Shown piece by piece: positions 33,939-41,758 of a stretch of DNA of 64,000 nt. Location of the stretch: NCBI RefSeq assembly GCF_900142325.1, contig NZ_FRAM01000002.1, positions 682,001 to 746,000 of the forward strand, given 5' to 3'. Position numbers and translations under genes: made by a program. Origin of the DNA: Epilithonimonas mollis (GTDB lineage: Bacteria > Bacteroidota > Bacteroidia > Flavobacteriales > Weeksellaceae). Position 1 is the first letter of the stretch. Every line of letters starts with the position of its first letter. The notes under the pieces are model-generated. The model was given only the letters and a program-made list of their open reading frames with translations, was not told the origin of the DNA and searched no databases.

Positions 33939-35858
33939 ATGAAGAATTGGAGAGGGCAAGAAATTTTAGCCTTGATTTACAGACTTTTTTTGGTTTTTTT
34001 CTTTTATCAGATTGCAAGATTATTGTTTTGGCAGTTCAATCAGGAATTGATAAAAGTAGATGGAATTTCAGAATATTTTAAATTATCATATTACGGAACT
34101 GCGTTTGACACGACAGCAATTCTCTATGTGAATGCAGTTTTCATTCTGTTGAGTTTCATTCCGATCGTTATCAATACGAAAAAAAGTTATCAGAAATTTC
34201 TGTTCTATTGGTATTTCATAACTAATGGAATTACTTATGCATTCAATTTTGGCGATATTATTTATTACAGGTTCAGTCAGGCGAGACTGACTTCTGCTGC
34301 ACTGGACGTTGGGAAACATGAAAATAATCTGGGAAAGGTATTTTGGAATTCAGTTTTGCAGCATCCTTTTGTTTTTATTTGGTTTGCGGTAATATTGATC
34401 CTTTGGATTTTTCTTTACAAAAAAGTAAAAGTAAAAGAAGAGAAACCTCAAAATCTTATCATTTATTTTGTTACATCAGTCATTAATCTGTGCCTGATTG
34501 CGGTTTTGACGGTTGGCGGAATCCGGGGTGATTTCAAACATTCTACAAGACCGATTAATCTTGTGGATGCGAATAAGCATGTCGACAACCCACAGCAGGC
34601 AAATCTGGTTCTGAATTCTGTTTTCTCTTTTTTCAGAACGATGAATACCAATAATTTTAAGCTCGTCCATTTCGTAGATGAAAAGTTTATTGAAAAAGAA
34701 ATCAAGCCATACAAATTATATCAGCGCAATGTGGAGCCAAAGCCCAATGTTGTTATTTTCATTATGGAAAGCTTTGCCAGGGAATATTCCGGTGCTTTTA
34801 ACAGGCAGAATAACATCAAGGATTTCGTTTCCTATACACCTTTTTTAGATAGTCTTGCAGATCAGAGCCTGATCTTCAACAATGCATTTGCGAACGGACG
34901 ACAGTCTATCCATGGGATGAGTTCCGTGTTGGCAGGCATTCCAAGCTTGACAGATGCTTTCACAAGTTCTCCTTATTCTAATCAGAAAATCCAGTCTATT
35001 GTTTCTGTCTGTAATGATATGGGCTATGACACGAGTTTTTATCACGGTGCACCGAATGGTTCGATGGGATTTCAGGGATTCGGAAATATCCTTGGATTCA
35101 AGCATTATTATGGCAAAACGGAATATAACAATGATGAAGATTTTGATGGGATGTGGGCAATTTGGGATGAACCCTTTTTTCAGTATTTTGCAAAAAATAC
35201 AGGAAAGAAGCAGCCGTTCATGGCGACATTGTTTTCAGCATCTTCTCATGATCCTTTCAAAGTTCCGGAAAAATATCAGAATACGTTCAAGCCCGGTCCG
35301 TTACAAATCCACGTTCCGATACAGTACACAGATTATGCTTTGAAAAAGTTCTTTCAGACAGCAAGTAAAAAACCATGGTACCGGAATACGATTTTCGTGA
35401 TAACTGCGGATCATACCAACCAGGTCTATTATCCCGAATATCAGAAAACAATCAATCGTTCTGCAATCCCGATACTGTTTTTTTCACCTGATCCAAAATA
35501 TAATCTGAAAGGTGTAGATAACAGATTTGCACAGCAGATCGACATCTATCCGACATTGGCTGACCTGATCGGGTATAATAAAAAAATCAGGAGCTGGGGA
35601 AGAAGCCTGGTTTCCGACAGGGATGAAGATTATATGATCGTAAATTCAGATGCTATTAACGAACACATGATTATAGGAAACTACACGTATGTGTTTGATG
35701 GAAAGGACGTCACGGGCATCTATGATAAAGCTGATCTGGAACTATCCAAAAATCTTCTGAATCAAAAAATAAATGCAGAGCAGAAATTGGGAATCGAGAA
35801 AACCAAAGCCTGGTATCAGGATTATATGGACAGGGTAATTAATAGAAAATTATATTAA
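33939..35858 (+). CDS. LTA synthase-like sulfatase-family membrane phosphotransferase
   Basis: The 639-residue protein has about five N-terminal membrane helices (about 9-190) and a periplasmic alkaline-phosphatase-fold domain (about 265-570): NVVIFIMESFAREYSG with a candidate nucleophile, RQSIHGMSSVLAGIPS, FYHGAPNGSMGFQGF, SASSHDPFKVP and ITADHTNQVYY (metal-binding DH). LtaS-type enzymes transfer phosphoglycerol or phosphoethanolamine groups. In a Gram-negative flavobacterium the likely target is an envelope glycan or lipid, which is inference. A -7-like TAATTTTG ends only 4 nt before the ATG, so the mRNA may be nearly leaderless. Confidence 0.88.
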   Translation: MKNWRGQEILALIYRLFLVFFFYQIARLLFWQFNQELIKVDGISEYFKLSYYGTAFDTTAILYVNAVFILLSFIPIVINTKKSYQKFLFYWYFITNGITYAFNFGDIIYYRFSQARLTSAALDVGKHENNLGKVFWNSVLQHPFVFIWFAVILILWIFLYKKVKVKEEKPQNLIIYFVTSVINLCLIAVLTVGGIRGDFKHSTRPINLVDANKHVDNPQQANLVLNSVFSFFRTMNTNNFKLVHFVDEKFIEKEIKPYKLYQRNVEPKPNVVIFIMESFAREYSGAFNRQNNIKDFVSYTPFLDSLADQSLIFNNAFANGRQSIHGMSSVLAGIPSLTDAFTSSPYSNQKIQSIVSVCNDMGYDTSFYHGAPNGSMGFQGFGNILGFKHYYGKTEYNNDEDFDGMWAIWDEPFFQYFAKNTGKKQPFMATLFSASSHDPFKVPEKYQNTFKPGPLQIHVPIQYTDYALKKFFQTASKKPWYRNTIFVITADHTNQVYYPEYQKTINRSAIPILFFSPDPKYNLKGVDNRFAQQIDIYPTLADLIGYNKKIRSWGRSLVSDRDEDYMIVNSDAINEHMIIGNYTYVFDGKDVTGIYDKADLELSKNLLNQKINAEQKLGIEKTKAWYQDYMDRVINRKLY

Positions 35859-36025
35859 TAACTGTTTAATTGCCAAATAATCTGTGAATTGCTATGATTT
35901 ATGCTTCGGATAATAAAAAATACTTGTTTGTTTAAAATAAATTTATATTTTTAACAATGTTAATTTAACGTTAACAATAATCCATTATCAAAAACAAAAA
36001 CAAAAACAACTTAAAATAAAAGACA

Positions 36026-36445
36026 ATGAACAAAGTATTATTATCATTTGCCTTATTATTCATCGGCGTTCTTTCATTCGCACAGATCGAAGGAAAATGG
36101 AAAACTATAGATGATGAAACCGGAAAAGCGAAATCTATTGTGGAAATTTGGAAAAAAGCTGACGGTAAATATTACGGAAAGATTTCTCAATTGCTTATAA
36201 AACCGGAAAATGCCAATTGCGTAGCCTGTAAAGATGACCGTAAAAACAAACCTTTGGTTGGTCTTGAGATTATCAGAGGTCTTTCAAAAGATGGAAATGA
36301 GTTTACTGGAGGAACAATCACAGATCCTAAAAAAGGTAAAACTTATAAATGTACGATTACTAGAGATGGTGATAAACTAAATGTAAGAGGTTATCTGGGC
36401 ATTTCTCTATTAGGTAGAGATCAGACATGGCAAAAAGTTGATTAA
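36026..36445 (+). CDS. DUF2147 family secreted protein
   Basis: The 139-residue protein has a signal peptide (MNKVLLSFALLFIGVLSFAQ) and the DUF2147 pattern: IEGKWKTIDDETGKAKSIVEI, the C-x2-C pair in NCVACKDDRKNKPLVGLEII, GTITDPKKGKTYKCTI and LNVRGYLGISLLGRDQTW. The function of the family is not known; the beta-barrel prediction suggests ligand binding. It has its own terminator just after the stop and is not obviously linked to its neighbours. Confidence 0.88.
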   Translation: MNKVLLSFALLFIGVLSFAQIEGKWKTIDDETGKAKSIVEIWKKADGKYYGKISQLLIKPENANCVACKDDRKNKPLVGLEIIRGLSKDGNEFTGGTITDPKKGKTYKCTITRDGDKLNVRGYLGISLLGRDQTWQKVD

Positions 36446-36466
36446 GCAAAAATTATGATAAAAAGC

Positions 36467-36492
36467 AGGCTTCCGATCGGAAGCCTTTTTTG
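36467..36492 (+). terminator. intrinsic terminator after DUF2147 gene
   Basis: AGGCTTCCGATCGGAAGCCT is a perfect 20-nt palindrome followed by six T, 21 nt after the stop codon. Confidence 0.85.
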
Positions 36493-36516
36493 TTATGCAA
36501 ATAATAAAAAAATTAA

Positions 36517-36524
36517 TACTTTTG
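36517..36524 (+). promoter_or_regulatory. candidate -7 element for pdhB
   Basis: TACTTTTG matches TAnnTTTG and lies just after the DUF2147 terminator. The nearest TTTG upstream (36489-36492) is 24 nt away, a little far for a -33. The pdhB leader would be about 110 nt. Confidence 0.45.
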
Positions 36525-36640
36525 TATTTCGAAATTCTAAACTAGCGGTTGAATGAAAAACCATTGTTAAAAATTCTTGAGATACAGGACTACAACGATG
36601 CGTTTTCCGTCTGACCATTAAAAATAATAATTATTAACAA

Positions 36641-37624
36641 ATGAAAGAACATACATTTCGTGAAGTAATTGCTCAGGCGATGAGCGAAGAAATGCGTAAA
36701 GACGAATCCATATTTCTAGTAGGAGAGGAGGTTGCAGAATACAACGGTGCTTACAAAGCTTCCAAAGGAATGCTGGACGAGTTCGGTGCAAAAAGAATCA
36801 TCGATGCACCGATTGCCGAGCTTGGCTTTACCGGTATCGCTGTTGGTGCTGCCATGAATGGTAATCGCCCGATTGTGGAATTTATGACATTCAACTTCTC
36901 GATGGTTGCAATCGATCAGATTATCAACAACGCAGCAAAAATCTACCAGATGAGTGGCGGACAATGGAACTGCCCGATTGTTTTCCGTGGGCCCACTGCT
37001 TCTGCAGGTCAGCTGGGAGCAACACATTCACAGGCTTTCGAAAGCTGGTATGCCAACTGTCCGGGACTGAAAGTTGTGGTGCCTTCTAACCCTTATGATG
37101 CAAAAGGACTTTTAAAGACGGCAATCCAGGACAATGATCCTGTGATCTTTATGGAGTCTGAGCAGATGTATGGAGATAAAATGGAGATTCCGGAAGAAGA
37201 ATATTATATCCCGATCGGGAAAGCAGATATCAAAAAAGAAGGTAAAGATGTGACTTTGGTTTCTTTCGGTAAGATTATGAAGCTGGCTTTGCAGGCTGCT
37301 GCTGATCTGGAAAAAGAAGGCATTTCTGTAGAAGTGATTGATCTCAGAACAGTTCGCCCGCTGGATTATGACACCGTTTTGGAATCCGTTAAAAAGACCA
37401 ACCGCTTGGTGATTCTGGAAGAGGCGTGGCCATTTGCGTCAGTTGCATCAGAAATCACCTACATGGTTCAGCAAAAAGCATTCGATTATCTGGATGCGCC
37501 AATCAAGAGAATCACAACACCGGATGCATCGGCACCATATTCCGCACCGTTATTTGGAGAATGGTTCCCGAAACTGGAAAAAGTGAAAGAAGAAATCAAA
37601 AAAGCAATGTACATCAAAGCATAA
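36641..37624 (+). CDS. pdhB: pyruvate dehydrogenase E1 component, beta subunit
   Basis: E1-beta forms with E1-alpha the thiamine-diphosphate-dependent decarboxylase of pyruvate dehydrogenase, which makes acetyl-CoA. The 327-residue protein begins EHTFREVIAQAMSEEMRKD and contains FLVGEEVAEYNGAYKASKG (Glu contacting thiamine), GVGAAMNG-like AVGAAMNGNRPIVEFMTFNF, and VIDLRTVRPLD...LVILEEAWPFASVASEI. These are full-length transketolase pyrimidine and C-terminal domains. The alpha subunit gene is not in the window, so pdhB is on its own here. A terminator follows. Confidence 0.95.
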   Translation: MKEHTFREVIAQAMSEEMRKDESIFLVGEEVAEYNGAYKASKGMLDEFGAKRIIDAPIAELGFTGIAVGAAMNGNRPIVEFMTFNFSMVAIDQIINNAAKIYQMSGGQWNCPIVFRGPTASAGQLGATHSQAFESWYANCPGLKVVVPSNPYDAKGLLKTAIQDNDPVIFMESEQMYGDKMEIPEEEYYIPIGKADIKKEGKDVTLVSFGKIMKLALQAAADLEKEGISVEVIDLRTVRPLDYDTVLESVKKTNRLVILEEAWPFASVASEITYMVQQKAFDYLDAPIKRITTPDASAPYSAPLFGEWFPKLEKVKEEIKKAMYIKA

Positions 37625-37628
37625 TTAT

Positions 37629-37656
37629 AACTCCCGGATTTATTCGGGAGTTTTTA
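37629..37656 (+). terminator. intrinsic terminator after pdhB
   Basis: AACTCCCG-gatttatt-CGGGAGTT is followed by a T run, five bases after the pdhB stop codon. Confidence 0.82.
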
Positions 37657-37688
37657 TTTGATTTCTGGGTTTTTTGAATTTGTTTTTT

Positions 37689-37792
37689 GGAGCTAATCCC
37701 GCTTTTCGTTGCAATCTTTTTTGCATGTCCTTTTCGGATTTCCAGAACCCGAAGACCATGCAAAAAAGGATTTCCACTGCAATAGGGGCTAG
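37689..37792. repeat. dispersed hairpin repeat, copy B (pdhB-rpsU gap)
   Basis: The element starts GGAGCTAATCCCGCTTTTCG and ends CACTGCAATAGGGGCTAG. Inside, TCTTTTTTGCATG (37715-37727) pairs with CATGCAAAAAAGGA (37757-37770), enclosing a second small stem (TTCGG/CCGAA). It shares its ends, its T-rich stem and AAAAAAGGAT with copy A at 14736-14820, but has a longer loop. It lies in an otherwise empty 305-nt gap, together with the pdhB terminator and the rpsU promoter. Confidence 0.65.
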
Positions 37793-37875
37793 TGATTTTG
37801 TCCTGGATCAACAATTAAGATAGAAATGCCAATGAGGCTTTGTTAAATTTATTTATTAAAATAAAAGCGGAAAAA

Positions 37876-37906
37876 TTTGCAGATTAATAAAATATTCATA
37901 TTTTTG
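37876..37906 (+). promoter_or_regulatory. Bacteroidota-type promoter for rpsU
   Basis: TTTG (37876-37879), 19 nt, TATTTTTG (37899-37906), ending 23 nt before the rpsU start. Both elements and the spacing match the consensus. Confidence 0.75.
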
Positions 37907-37929
37907 CACCTCAAAATGAGATGTAAAAT

Positions 37930-38127
37930 ATGTTAATAATTCCAGTAAAAGACGGAGAGTCTATCGACAGAGCTTTAAAAAAGTACAAAAGAAAATTTGA
38001 TAAAACAAGAGTTGTAAGAGAGCTTAGATCCAGACAACAATTCATCAAGCCTTCTGTAACTTTGAGACAAGCGAAACTAAAAGCAGCTCACAAACAAAGA
38101 AACTTGAGCAAAGAAGAACAGGCTTAA
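37930..38127 (+). CDS. rpsU: 30S ribosomal protein S21
   Basis: S21 is the small basic protein bound next to the 3' end of 16S rRNA in the 30S subunit. In Bacteroidota S21 takes part in hiding the anti-Shine-Dalgarno sequence, which fits the lack of Shine-Dalgarno sites across this window. The 65-residue sequence LIIPVKDGESIDRALKKYKRKFDKTRVVRELRSRQQF (in pieces) is typical, followed by a basic tail. It starts the rpsU-xerC-hpf run that is conserved in flavobacteria. Confidence 0.96.
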   Translation: MLIIPVKDGESIDRALKKYKRKFDKTRVVRELRSRQQFIKPSVTLRQAKLKAAHKQRNLSKEEQA

Positions 38128-38151
38128 GTTCTTTTTTAGCAAAAAATAATA

Positions 38152-38189
38152 AAAATCACTTCCGAATTTCTATATTTGGAAGTGATTTT
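38152..38189 (+). terminator. intrinsic terminator after rpsU
   Basis: AAAATCACTTCC pairs with GGAAGTGATTTT across a 14-nt loop. It ends 14 nt before the xerC start, so xerC needs readthrough or its own promoter. Confidence 0.75.
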
Positions 38190-38203
38190 GTATTTGTATA
38201 TAT

Positions 38204-39106
38204 ATGATAGAAAGATTCCTGGAGTACATTGAAGTAGAAAAAAGATATTCTCCACACACAGTCACCAACTACAAAAAAGATTTATCTGATTTTTCAGACT
38301 TTGTCCTGAATACAGAGTCCTCTGCAGGTATCATTCATATTCATAAAAAGGTGATTAAGAATTTTATTGTAGAGCTTAGTCAATCTGGTCTTAGCAAAAG
38401 AAGTATCAATAGGAAATTATCAACACTGCGTAGTTTTTATATATTCATGCTTCGCATTGGAGAAATTGAGGTCTCACCGATGGAAACTATCACTTCATTG
38501 AAATTTTACCCGGAGAAAAGGATTCCGTTTTCTGAAGACGAAATGGAAATGATGAAAACAGAGGTGGAAGAAAAAGGACAGATGACACTTTTGGATAAAC
38601 TTATTATCGAAATGCTTTACCAAACAGGAATCCGTAAATCTGAACTCTGTAACCTTTTGCTGTCAAATGTGGATTTTTCAAAAAAAGAAATTCTGGTAAT
38701 CGGGAAGGGAAACAAAGCGAGGGTGATTCCCGTATCTGATGATTTGGTATCGGACATGCAAACATATTTGGATATCAGAATGCCGGATTCAGAAAACAAA
38801 CATTATTTTTTCGTTAATAAAAAAGGAAAAAAACTCGGTGAAAAGTTTGTGTATCTGGTCGTTAATAAGTACTTTAGTGTAGTCACTACCAAACAAAAAA
38901 GGAGTCCCCATATCCTGAGACATACTTTTGCAACCCACGTTCTTAATGGCGGTGCAGAGATTTCTAAAGTTCAGAAAATAATGGGGCATTCCAGTTTGGC
39001 AAGTACACAAGTGTATACAAGTGCAAATATTGAACAGCTGAAAAAAGCTTATAGTAATGCACACCCGAGAGAAAGAAAAACTGAAAATGATAATAATATG
39101 GAATAA
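38204..39106 (+). CDS. tyrosine recombinase XerC-like
   Basis: The 300-residue recombinase has an N-terminal SAM-like core-binding domain (about 1-90, FLEYIEVEKRYSPHTVTNYKKDL) and a catalytic domain (about 105-290). The catalytic domain contains the active-site residues Arg in TGIRKSELCNLL, Lys in GKGNKARVIPV, His-x-x-Arg in SPHILRHTFATHVL, the second His in MGHSSLASTQ and the Tyr in VYTSANIEQ. This complete set and the position between rpsU and hpf indicate the housekeeping chromosome-dimer-resolution enzyme (XerC or XerD), not a mobile integrase. I cannot separate XerC from XerD without alignment. Confidence 0.9.
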   Translation: MIERFLEYIEVEKRYSPHTVTNYKKDLSDFSDFVLNTESSAGIIHIHKKVIKNFIVELSQSGLSKRSINRKLSTLRSFYIFMLRIGEIEVSPMETITSLKFYPEKRIPFSEDEMEMMKTEVEEKGQMTLLDKLIIEMLYQTGIRKSELCNLLLSNVDFSKKEILVIGKGNKARVIPVSDDLVSDMQTYLDIRMPDSENKHYFFVNKKGKKLGEKFVYLVVNKYFSVVTTKQKRSPHILRHTFATHVLNGGAEISKVQKIMGHSSLASTQVYTSANIEQLKKAYSNAHPRERKTENDNNME

Positions 39107-39146
39107 ACTCTACATTTTAATTGTTTAACCGTTTAAATTACACGTT

Positions 39147-39437
39147 ATGAAAATTACGATTCACACCGTGGGTGTTACACCTCACGAACCATTGAAAGAA
39201 AGAATTGAGAAAAAATTAAGTAAACTGGAGACCTTTTATGATAAAATTGTGGAGACTGCAGTCTATCTGAAAGTTGAAAATACATCCGATAAAAATAATA
39301 AGACCACTGAGCTGGTAGTGAAGATTCCGGGCAATGATATAGTTGTGAAAAAGACTTGTTCCAGCTTTGAAGAAAGTTTGGACGAAAGTGTTGAGACTGC
39401 TAAGAAACTGTTAATCAAGAAAAAAGAATTAGCGTAA
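39147..39437 (+). CDS. hpf: ribosome hibernation promoting factor / RaiA-type inhibitor
   Basis: The 96-residue protein KITIHTVGVTPHEPLKERIEKKLSKLETFYDKIVET (in pieces) has the beta-alpha-beta-beta-beta-alpha fold signature of short HPF/RaiA (YfiA) proteins. These bind the decoding region of the 30S subunit and silence ribosomes in stationary phase. It is the short form, without the C-terminal dimerization domain of long HPF. It lies 40 nt after xerC and is followed by the tRNA cluster promoter. Confidence 0.92.
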   Translation: MKITIHTVGVTPHEPLKERIEKKLSKLETFYDKIVETAVYLKVENTSDKNNKTTELVVKIPGNDIVVKKTCSSFEESLDESVETAKKLLIKKKELA

Positions 39438-39467
39438 TAAAATAATTGAAATTTTTTTATTAAAATA

Positions 39468-39499
39468 TTTGTAGATTTCAAAAAAGTATCTCATATTTG
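39468..39499 (+). promoter_or_regulatory. promoter for tRNA-Thr/Tyr cluster
   Basis: TTTG (39468-39471), 20 nt, CATATTTG (39492-39499). The -7 box has C for T at its first base. It lies 57 nt before tRNA-Thr(TGT). Confidence 0.65.
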
Positions 39500-39556
39500 C
39501 ACTCGCAAAACGGAAATAACCGCAGCGCAGAAAGAGAGTTCTTTTGAAATCTATTT

Positions 39557-39630
39557 GCCTCCATAGCTCAGCTGGCCAGAGCACGTGATTTGTAATCTCG
39601 GGGTCGTGGGTTCGAATCCCTCTGGAGGCT
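39557..39630 (+). tRNA. tRNA-Thr (anticodon TGT)
   Basis: This is a 74-nt cloverleaf with acceptor GCCTCCA/TGGAGGC and discriminator T. The anticodon loop is TTTGTAA (anticodon TGT) and the T arm is GTGGG-TTCGAAT-CCCTC with weak pairing at one end. CCA is not encoded. It is first of four tRNAs upstream of tuf. Confidence 0.94.
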
Positions 39631-39645
39631 CTAATATAAAATATC

Positions 39646-39726
39646 GGGGAGATACCAGAGCGGTCAAATGGGGCTGACTGTAACTCAGCTGCTTCGGCTA
39701 CGTAGGTTCGAATCCTGCTCTCCCCA
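39646..39726 (+). tRNA. tRNA-Tyr (anticodon GTA)
   Basis: This is an 81-nt class II tRNA with acceptor GGGGAGA/TCTCCCC and discriminator A. The anticodon stem GCTGA/TCAGC holds the loop CTGTAAC (anticodon GTA). The long variable arm (GCTGCTTCGGCTAC) is as expected for bacterial tRNA-Tyr. Confidence 0.94.
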
Positions 39727-39737
39727 CTTTTATATTA

Positions 39738-39769
39738 TTTGCAAATTCAAAAAAATAGTTTTAGATTTG
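39738..39769 (+). promoter_or_regulatory. promoter for tRNA-Gly
   Basis: TTTG (39738-39741), 20 nt, TAGATTTG (39762-39769). It ends 34 nt before tRNA-Gly. Confidence 0.6.
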
Positions 39770-39803
39770 TAAACGTTTACCAACAATTAGGAAACAAAAA
39801 ATT

Positions 39804-39876
39804 GCGAAAGTAGCTCAGTTGGTAGAGCGTCAGCCTTCCAAGCTGAATGTCGCGGGTTCGACCCCCGTCTTTCGCT
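39804..39876 (+). tRNA. tRNA-Gly (anticodon TCC)
   Basis: This is a 73-nt cloverleaf with acceptor GCGAAAG/CTTTCGC and discriminator T. The stem TCAGC/GCTGA encloses CTTCCAA (anticodon TCC). The T arm is GCGGG-TTCGACC-CCCGT. Confidence 0.94.
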
Positions 39877-39883
39877 CAAAGAT

Positions 39884-39912
39884 CACAAACCGTACGGAAT
39901 GTGATTTTTTTT
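39884..39912 (+). terminator. hairpin with T run between tRNA-Gly and tRNA-Thr
   Basis: ATCACA pairs with TGTGAT around the self-complementary ACCGTACGG, and nine T follow. It may separate the two tRNA transcripts or act in processing. Confidence 0.5.
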
Positions 39913-39915
39913 TAG

Positions 39916-39987
39916 GCCGACTTAGCTCAGGGGTAGAGTGCTTCCTTGGTAAGGAAGAGGTCACGGGTTCAAATCCCGTAGTTGGCT
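39916..39987 (+). tRNA. tRNA-Thr (anticodon GGT)
   Basis: This is a 72-nt cloverleaf with acceptor GCCGACT/AGTTGGC (one G-T pair) and discriminator T. The stem CTTCC/GGAAG encloses TTGGTAA (anticodon GGT). The T arm is ACGGG-TTCAAAT-CCCGT. Confidence 0.94.
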
Positions 39988-39994
39988 CAAGAAG

Positions 39995-40020
39995 TCCTGA
40001 AGAAATTCAGGATTTTTTTT
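39995..40020 (+). terminator. intrinsic terminator after tRNA-Thr
   Basis: TCCTGAA-gaaa-TTCAGGA followed by eight T, eight bases after the tRNA. Confidence 0.8.
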
Positions 40021-40116
40021 GGAATCATTTTTATGTTAGATTTAATGTAAGTTTGTAATTTCGGCCTAGTCAATACGTAACCAGTTTCAAATTATTAATT
40101 TTTATCTAAAATAATT

Positions 40117-40144
40117 TTTGATATTTAAAAATTCATTATATTTG
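40117..40144 (+). promoter_or_regulatory. promoter for tuf
   Basis: TTTG (40117-40120), 16 nt, TATATTTG (40137-40144). The -7 box is a perfect consensus match; the spacing is slightly short. It ends 43 nt before the tuf start. Confidence 0.65.
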
Positions 40145-40187
40145 CAGACCGAAAAAAACAATATTAAATAAATTAAATATTAAAATC

Positions 40188-41399
40188 ATGGCAAAGGAAA
40201 CGTTTAATCGTTCAAAACCACACTTGAACATTGGTACTATTGGTCACGTTGACCATGGTAAAACTACACTTACTGCAGCTATTTCTGCTGTATTAGCGAG
40301 CAAAGGTCTTGCTGAGAAAAAAGATTTCTCTGCTATTGACTCTGCTCCAGAAGAAAAAGAAAGAGGTATTACTATTAATACTGCTCACATCGAGTACGAA
40401 ACTGAAAAAAGACACTATGCTCACGTTGACTGTCCAGGTCACGCGGATTATGTGAAGAACATGGTAACAGGTGCTGCTCAGATGGACGGTGCTATCGTTG
40501 TATGTGCTGCTACAGACGGACCTATGCCTCAAACTAGAGAACACATTCTGCTTTGCCGTCAGGTAAACGTACCTAGAATTGTTGTTTTCATGAACAAAGT
40601 TGATATGGTGGATGATCCAGAATTATTAGAGCTTGTTGAAATGGAATTGAGAGACCTATTGTCTACTTACGATTTTGACGGTGATAACTCTCCAGTAATC
40701 CAAGGTTCTGCACTAGGAGCTCTTACTGCTGCTACTGCTGCTACAGTTGATACTGAAGATAAATGGTTCAAATCTGTTGAAGAATTGATGGATGCTGTTG
40801 ATACTTGGATCGAGCAACCACCAAGAGATACAGATAAGCCTTTCTTGATGCCAATCGAAGACGTATTCTCTATTACAGGTAGAGGTACTGTTGCAACTGG
40901 TAGAATCGAGGCTGGTGTTATCAACACTGGAGATCCGGTTGATATCGTTGGTATGGGTGATGAAAAATTGACTTCTACTATTACAGGAGTTGAGATGTTC
41001 AGAAAAATCCTTGACAGAGGTGAAGCTGGAGATAACGTAGGTCTATTGTTGAGAGGTATTGAAAAAACTGACATCAAGAGAGGTATGGTTATCGCTAAGA
41101 AAGATTCAGTTAAGCCGCACAAAAAATTCAAAGCTTCTGTTTATATCCTTTCTAAAGAAGAAGGTGGACGTCACACGCCATTCCACAACAAATACCGTCC
41201 TCAGTTCTATGTAAGAACTACTGACGTTACAGGTGAGATCTTCTTGCCAGAAGGTGTAGAAATGGTAATGCCTGGTGATAACTTGGAGATCACTGTAGAA
41301 TTGCTACAACCAATCGCTCTTAACGTAGGTCTTAGATTTGCTATCAGAGAAGGAGGTAGAACAGTTGGTTCTGGTCAGGTAACTGAAATCCTAGACTAA
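40188..41399 (+). CDS. tuf: translation elongation factor Tu
   Basis: EF-Tu delivers aminoacyl-tRNA to the ribosome as a GTP complex. The sequence has the P-loop [11 protein letters not shown] (about 18-28), the switch I region [14 protein letters not shown] (with its Thr), G3 [12 protein letters not shown] (about 80-91), G4 NKVD (about 135-138), the SAL motif in [10 protein letters not shown], and the C-terminal barrels ending [13 protein letters not shown]. The short insertion around [16 protein letters not shown] is typical of Bacteroidota EF-Tu. Codon use is strongly biased, as expected for a highly expressed gene. It is followed by a terminator. Confidence 0.98.
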   Translation: MAKETFNRSKPHLNIGTIGHVDHGKTTLTAAISAVLASKGLAEKKDFSAIDSAPEEKERGITINTAHIEYETEKRHYAHVDCPGHADYVKNMVTGAAQMDGAIVVCAATDGPMPQTREHILLCRQVNVPRIVVFMNKVDMVDDPELLELVEMELRDLLSTYDFDGDNSPVIQGSALGALTAATAATVDTEDKWFKSVEELMDAVDTWIEQPPRDTDKPFLMPIEDVFSITGRGTVATGRIEAGVINTGDPVDIVGMGDEKLTSTITGVEMFRKILDRGEAGDNVGLLLRGIEKTDIKRGMVIAKKDSVKPHKKFKASVYILSKEEGGRHTPFHNKYRPQFYVRTTDVTGEIFLPEGVEMVMPGDNLEITVELLQPIALNVGLRFAIREGGRTVGSGQVTEILD

Positions 41400-41415
41400 T
41401 CATCTTAATATAATT

Positions 41416-41447
41416 AAAGTTCCGTAAGGAAGCTTACGGAACTTTTA
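41416..41447 (+). terminator. intrinsic terminator after tuf
   Basis: AAAGTTCCGTAAG-gaag-CTTACGGAACTTT is a perfect 13-bp stem ending in T residues, 16 nt after the stop. Confidence 0.85.
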
Positions 41448-41451
41448 ATCT

Positions 41452-41522
41452 ACGGGCATCGTCCAATGGTAGGATACCGGTCTCCAAAACCGTTGATCTG
41501 GGTTCGAATCCTAGTGCCCGTG
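41452..41522 (+). tRNA. tRNA-Trp (anticodon CCA)
   Basis: This is a 71-nt cloverleaf with acceptor ACGGGCA/TGCCCGT and discriminator G. The stem CCGGT/ACCGT holds CTCCAAA (anticodon CCA, with one mismatch possible at the end). It lies between tuf and secE, 12 nt before the secE start, so it is probably cut from a tRNA-secE-nusG transcript. Confidence 0.94.
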
Positions 41523-41534
41523 CAAAATTAAAAT

Positions 41535-41741
41535 ATGAGCTCATTAATTAATTTTTTAAAAGGTTCTTATACAGAATTTAAAGATAAAGTAGAATGGCCT
41601 AAATGGCCGGATCTGCAATCTTCTACGATTGTTGTATCCATCTCTACTGTAATCCTTGCTTTATTTACGTTTGGAGTAGATTCTTTATTCAGTGTAACAA
41701 TTAAGAATTTTATAGCGACGTTTATTAATCTATTCAATTAA
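41535..41741 (+). CDS. secE: preprotein translocase subunit SecE
   Basis: SecE is the small clamp subunit of the SecYEG channel in the inner membrane. The 68-residue single-helix form has the amphipathic FLKGSYTEFKDKVEWPKW with the conserved E-V-x-W-P and one membrane helix (about 33-53). The position between tRNA-Trp and nusG is standard. Confidence 0.95.
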   Translation: MSSLINFLKGSYTEFKDKVEWPKWPDLQSSTIVVSISTVILALFTFGVDSLFSVTIKNFIATFINLFN

Positions 41742-41758
41742 TCCAAATTACTTTCCCT

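Noticed and set aside
38204-39106. Tyrosine recombinase as a mobile-element integrase at a tRNA cluster
   Set aside because: The gene lies in the conserved rpsU-xerC-hpf row, is of normal XerC/D length, and there are no flanking direct repeats, excision genes or foreign base composition.
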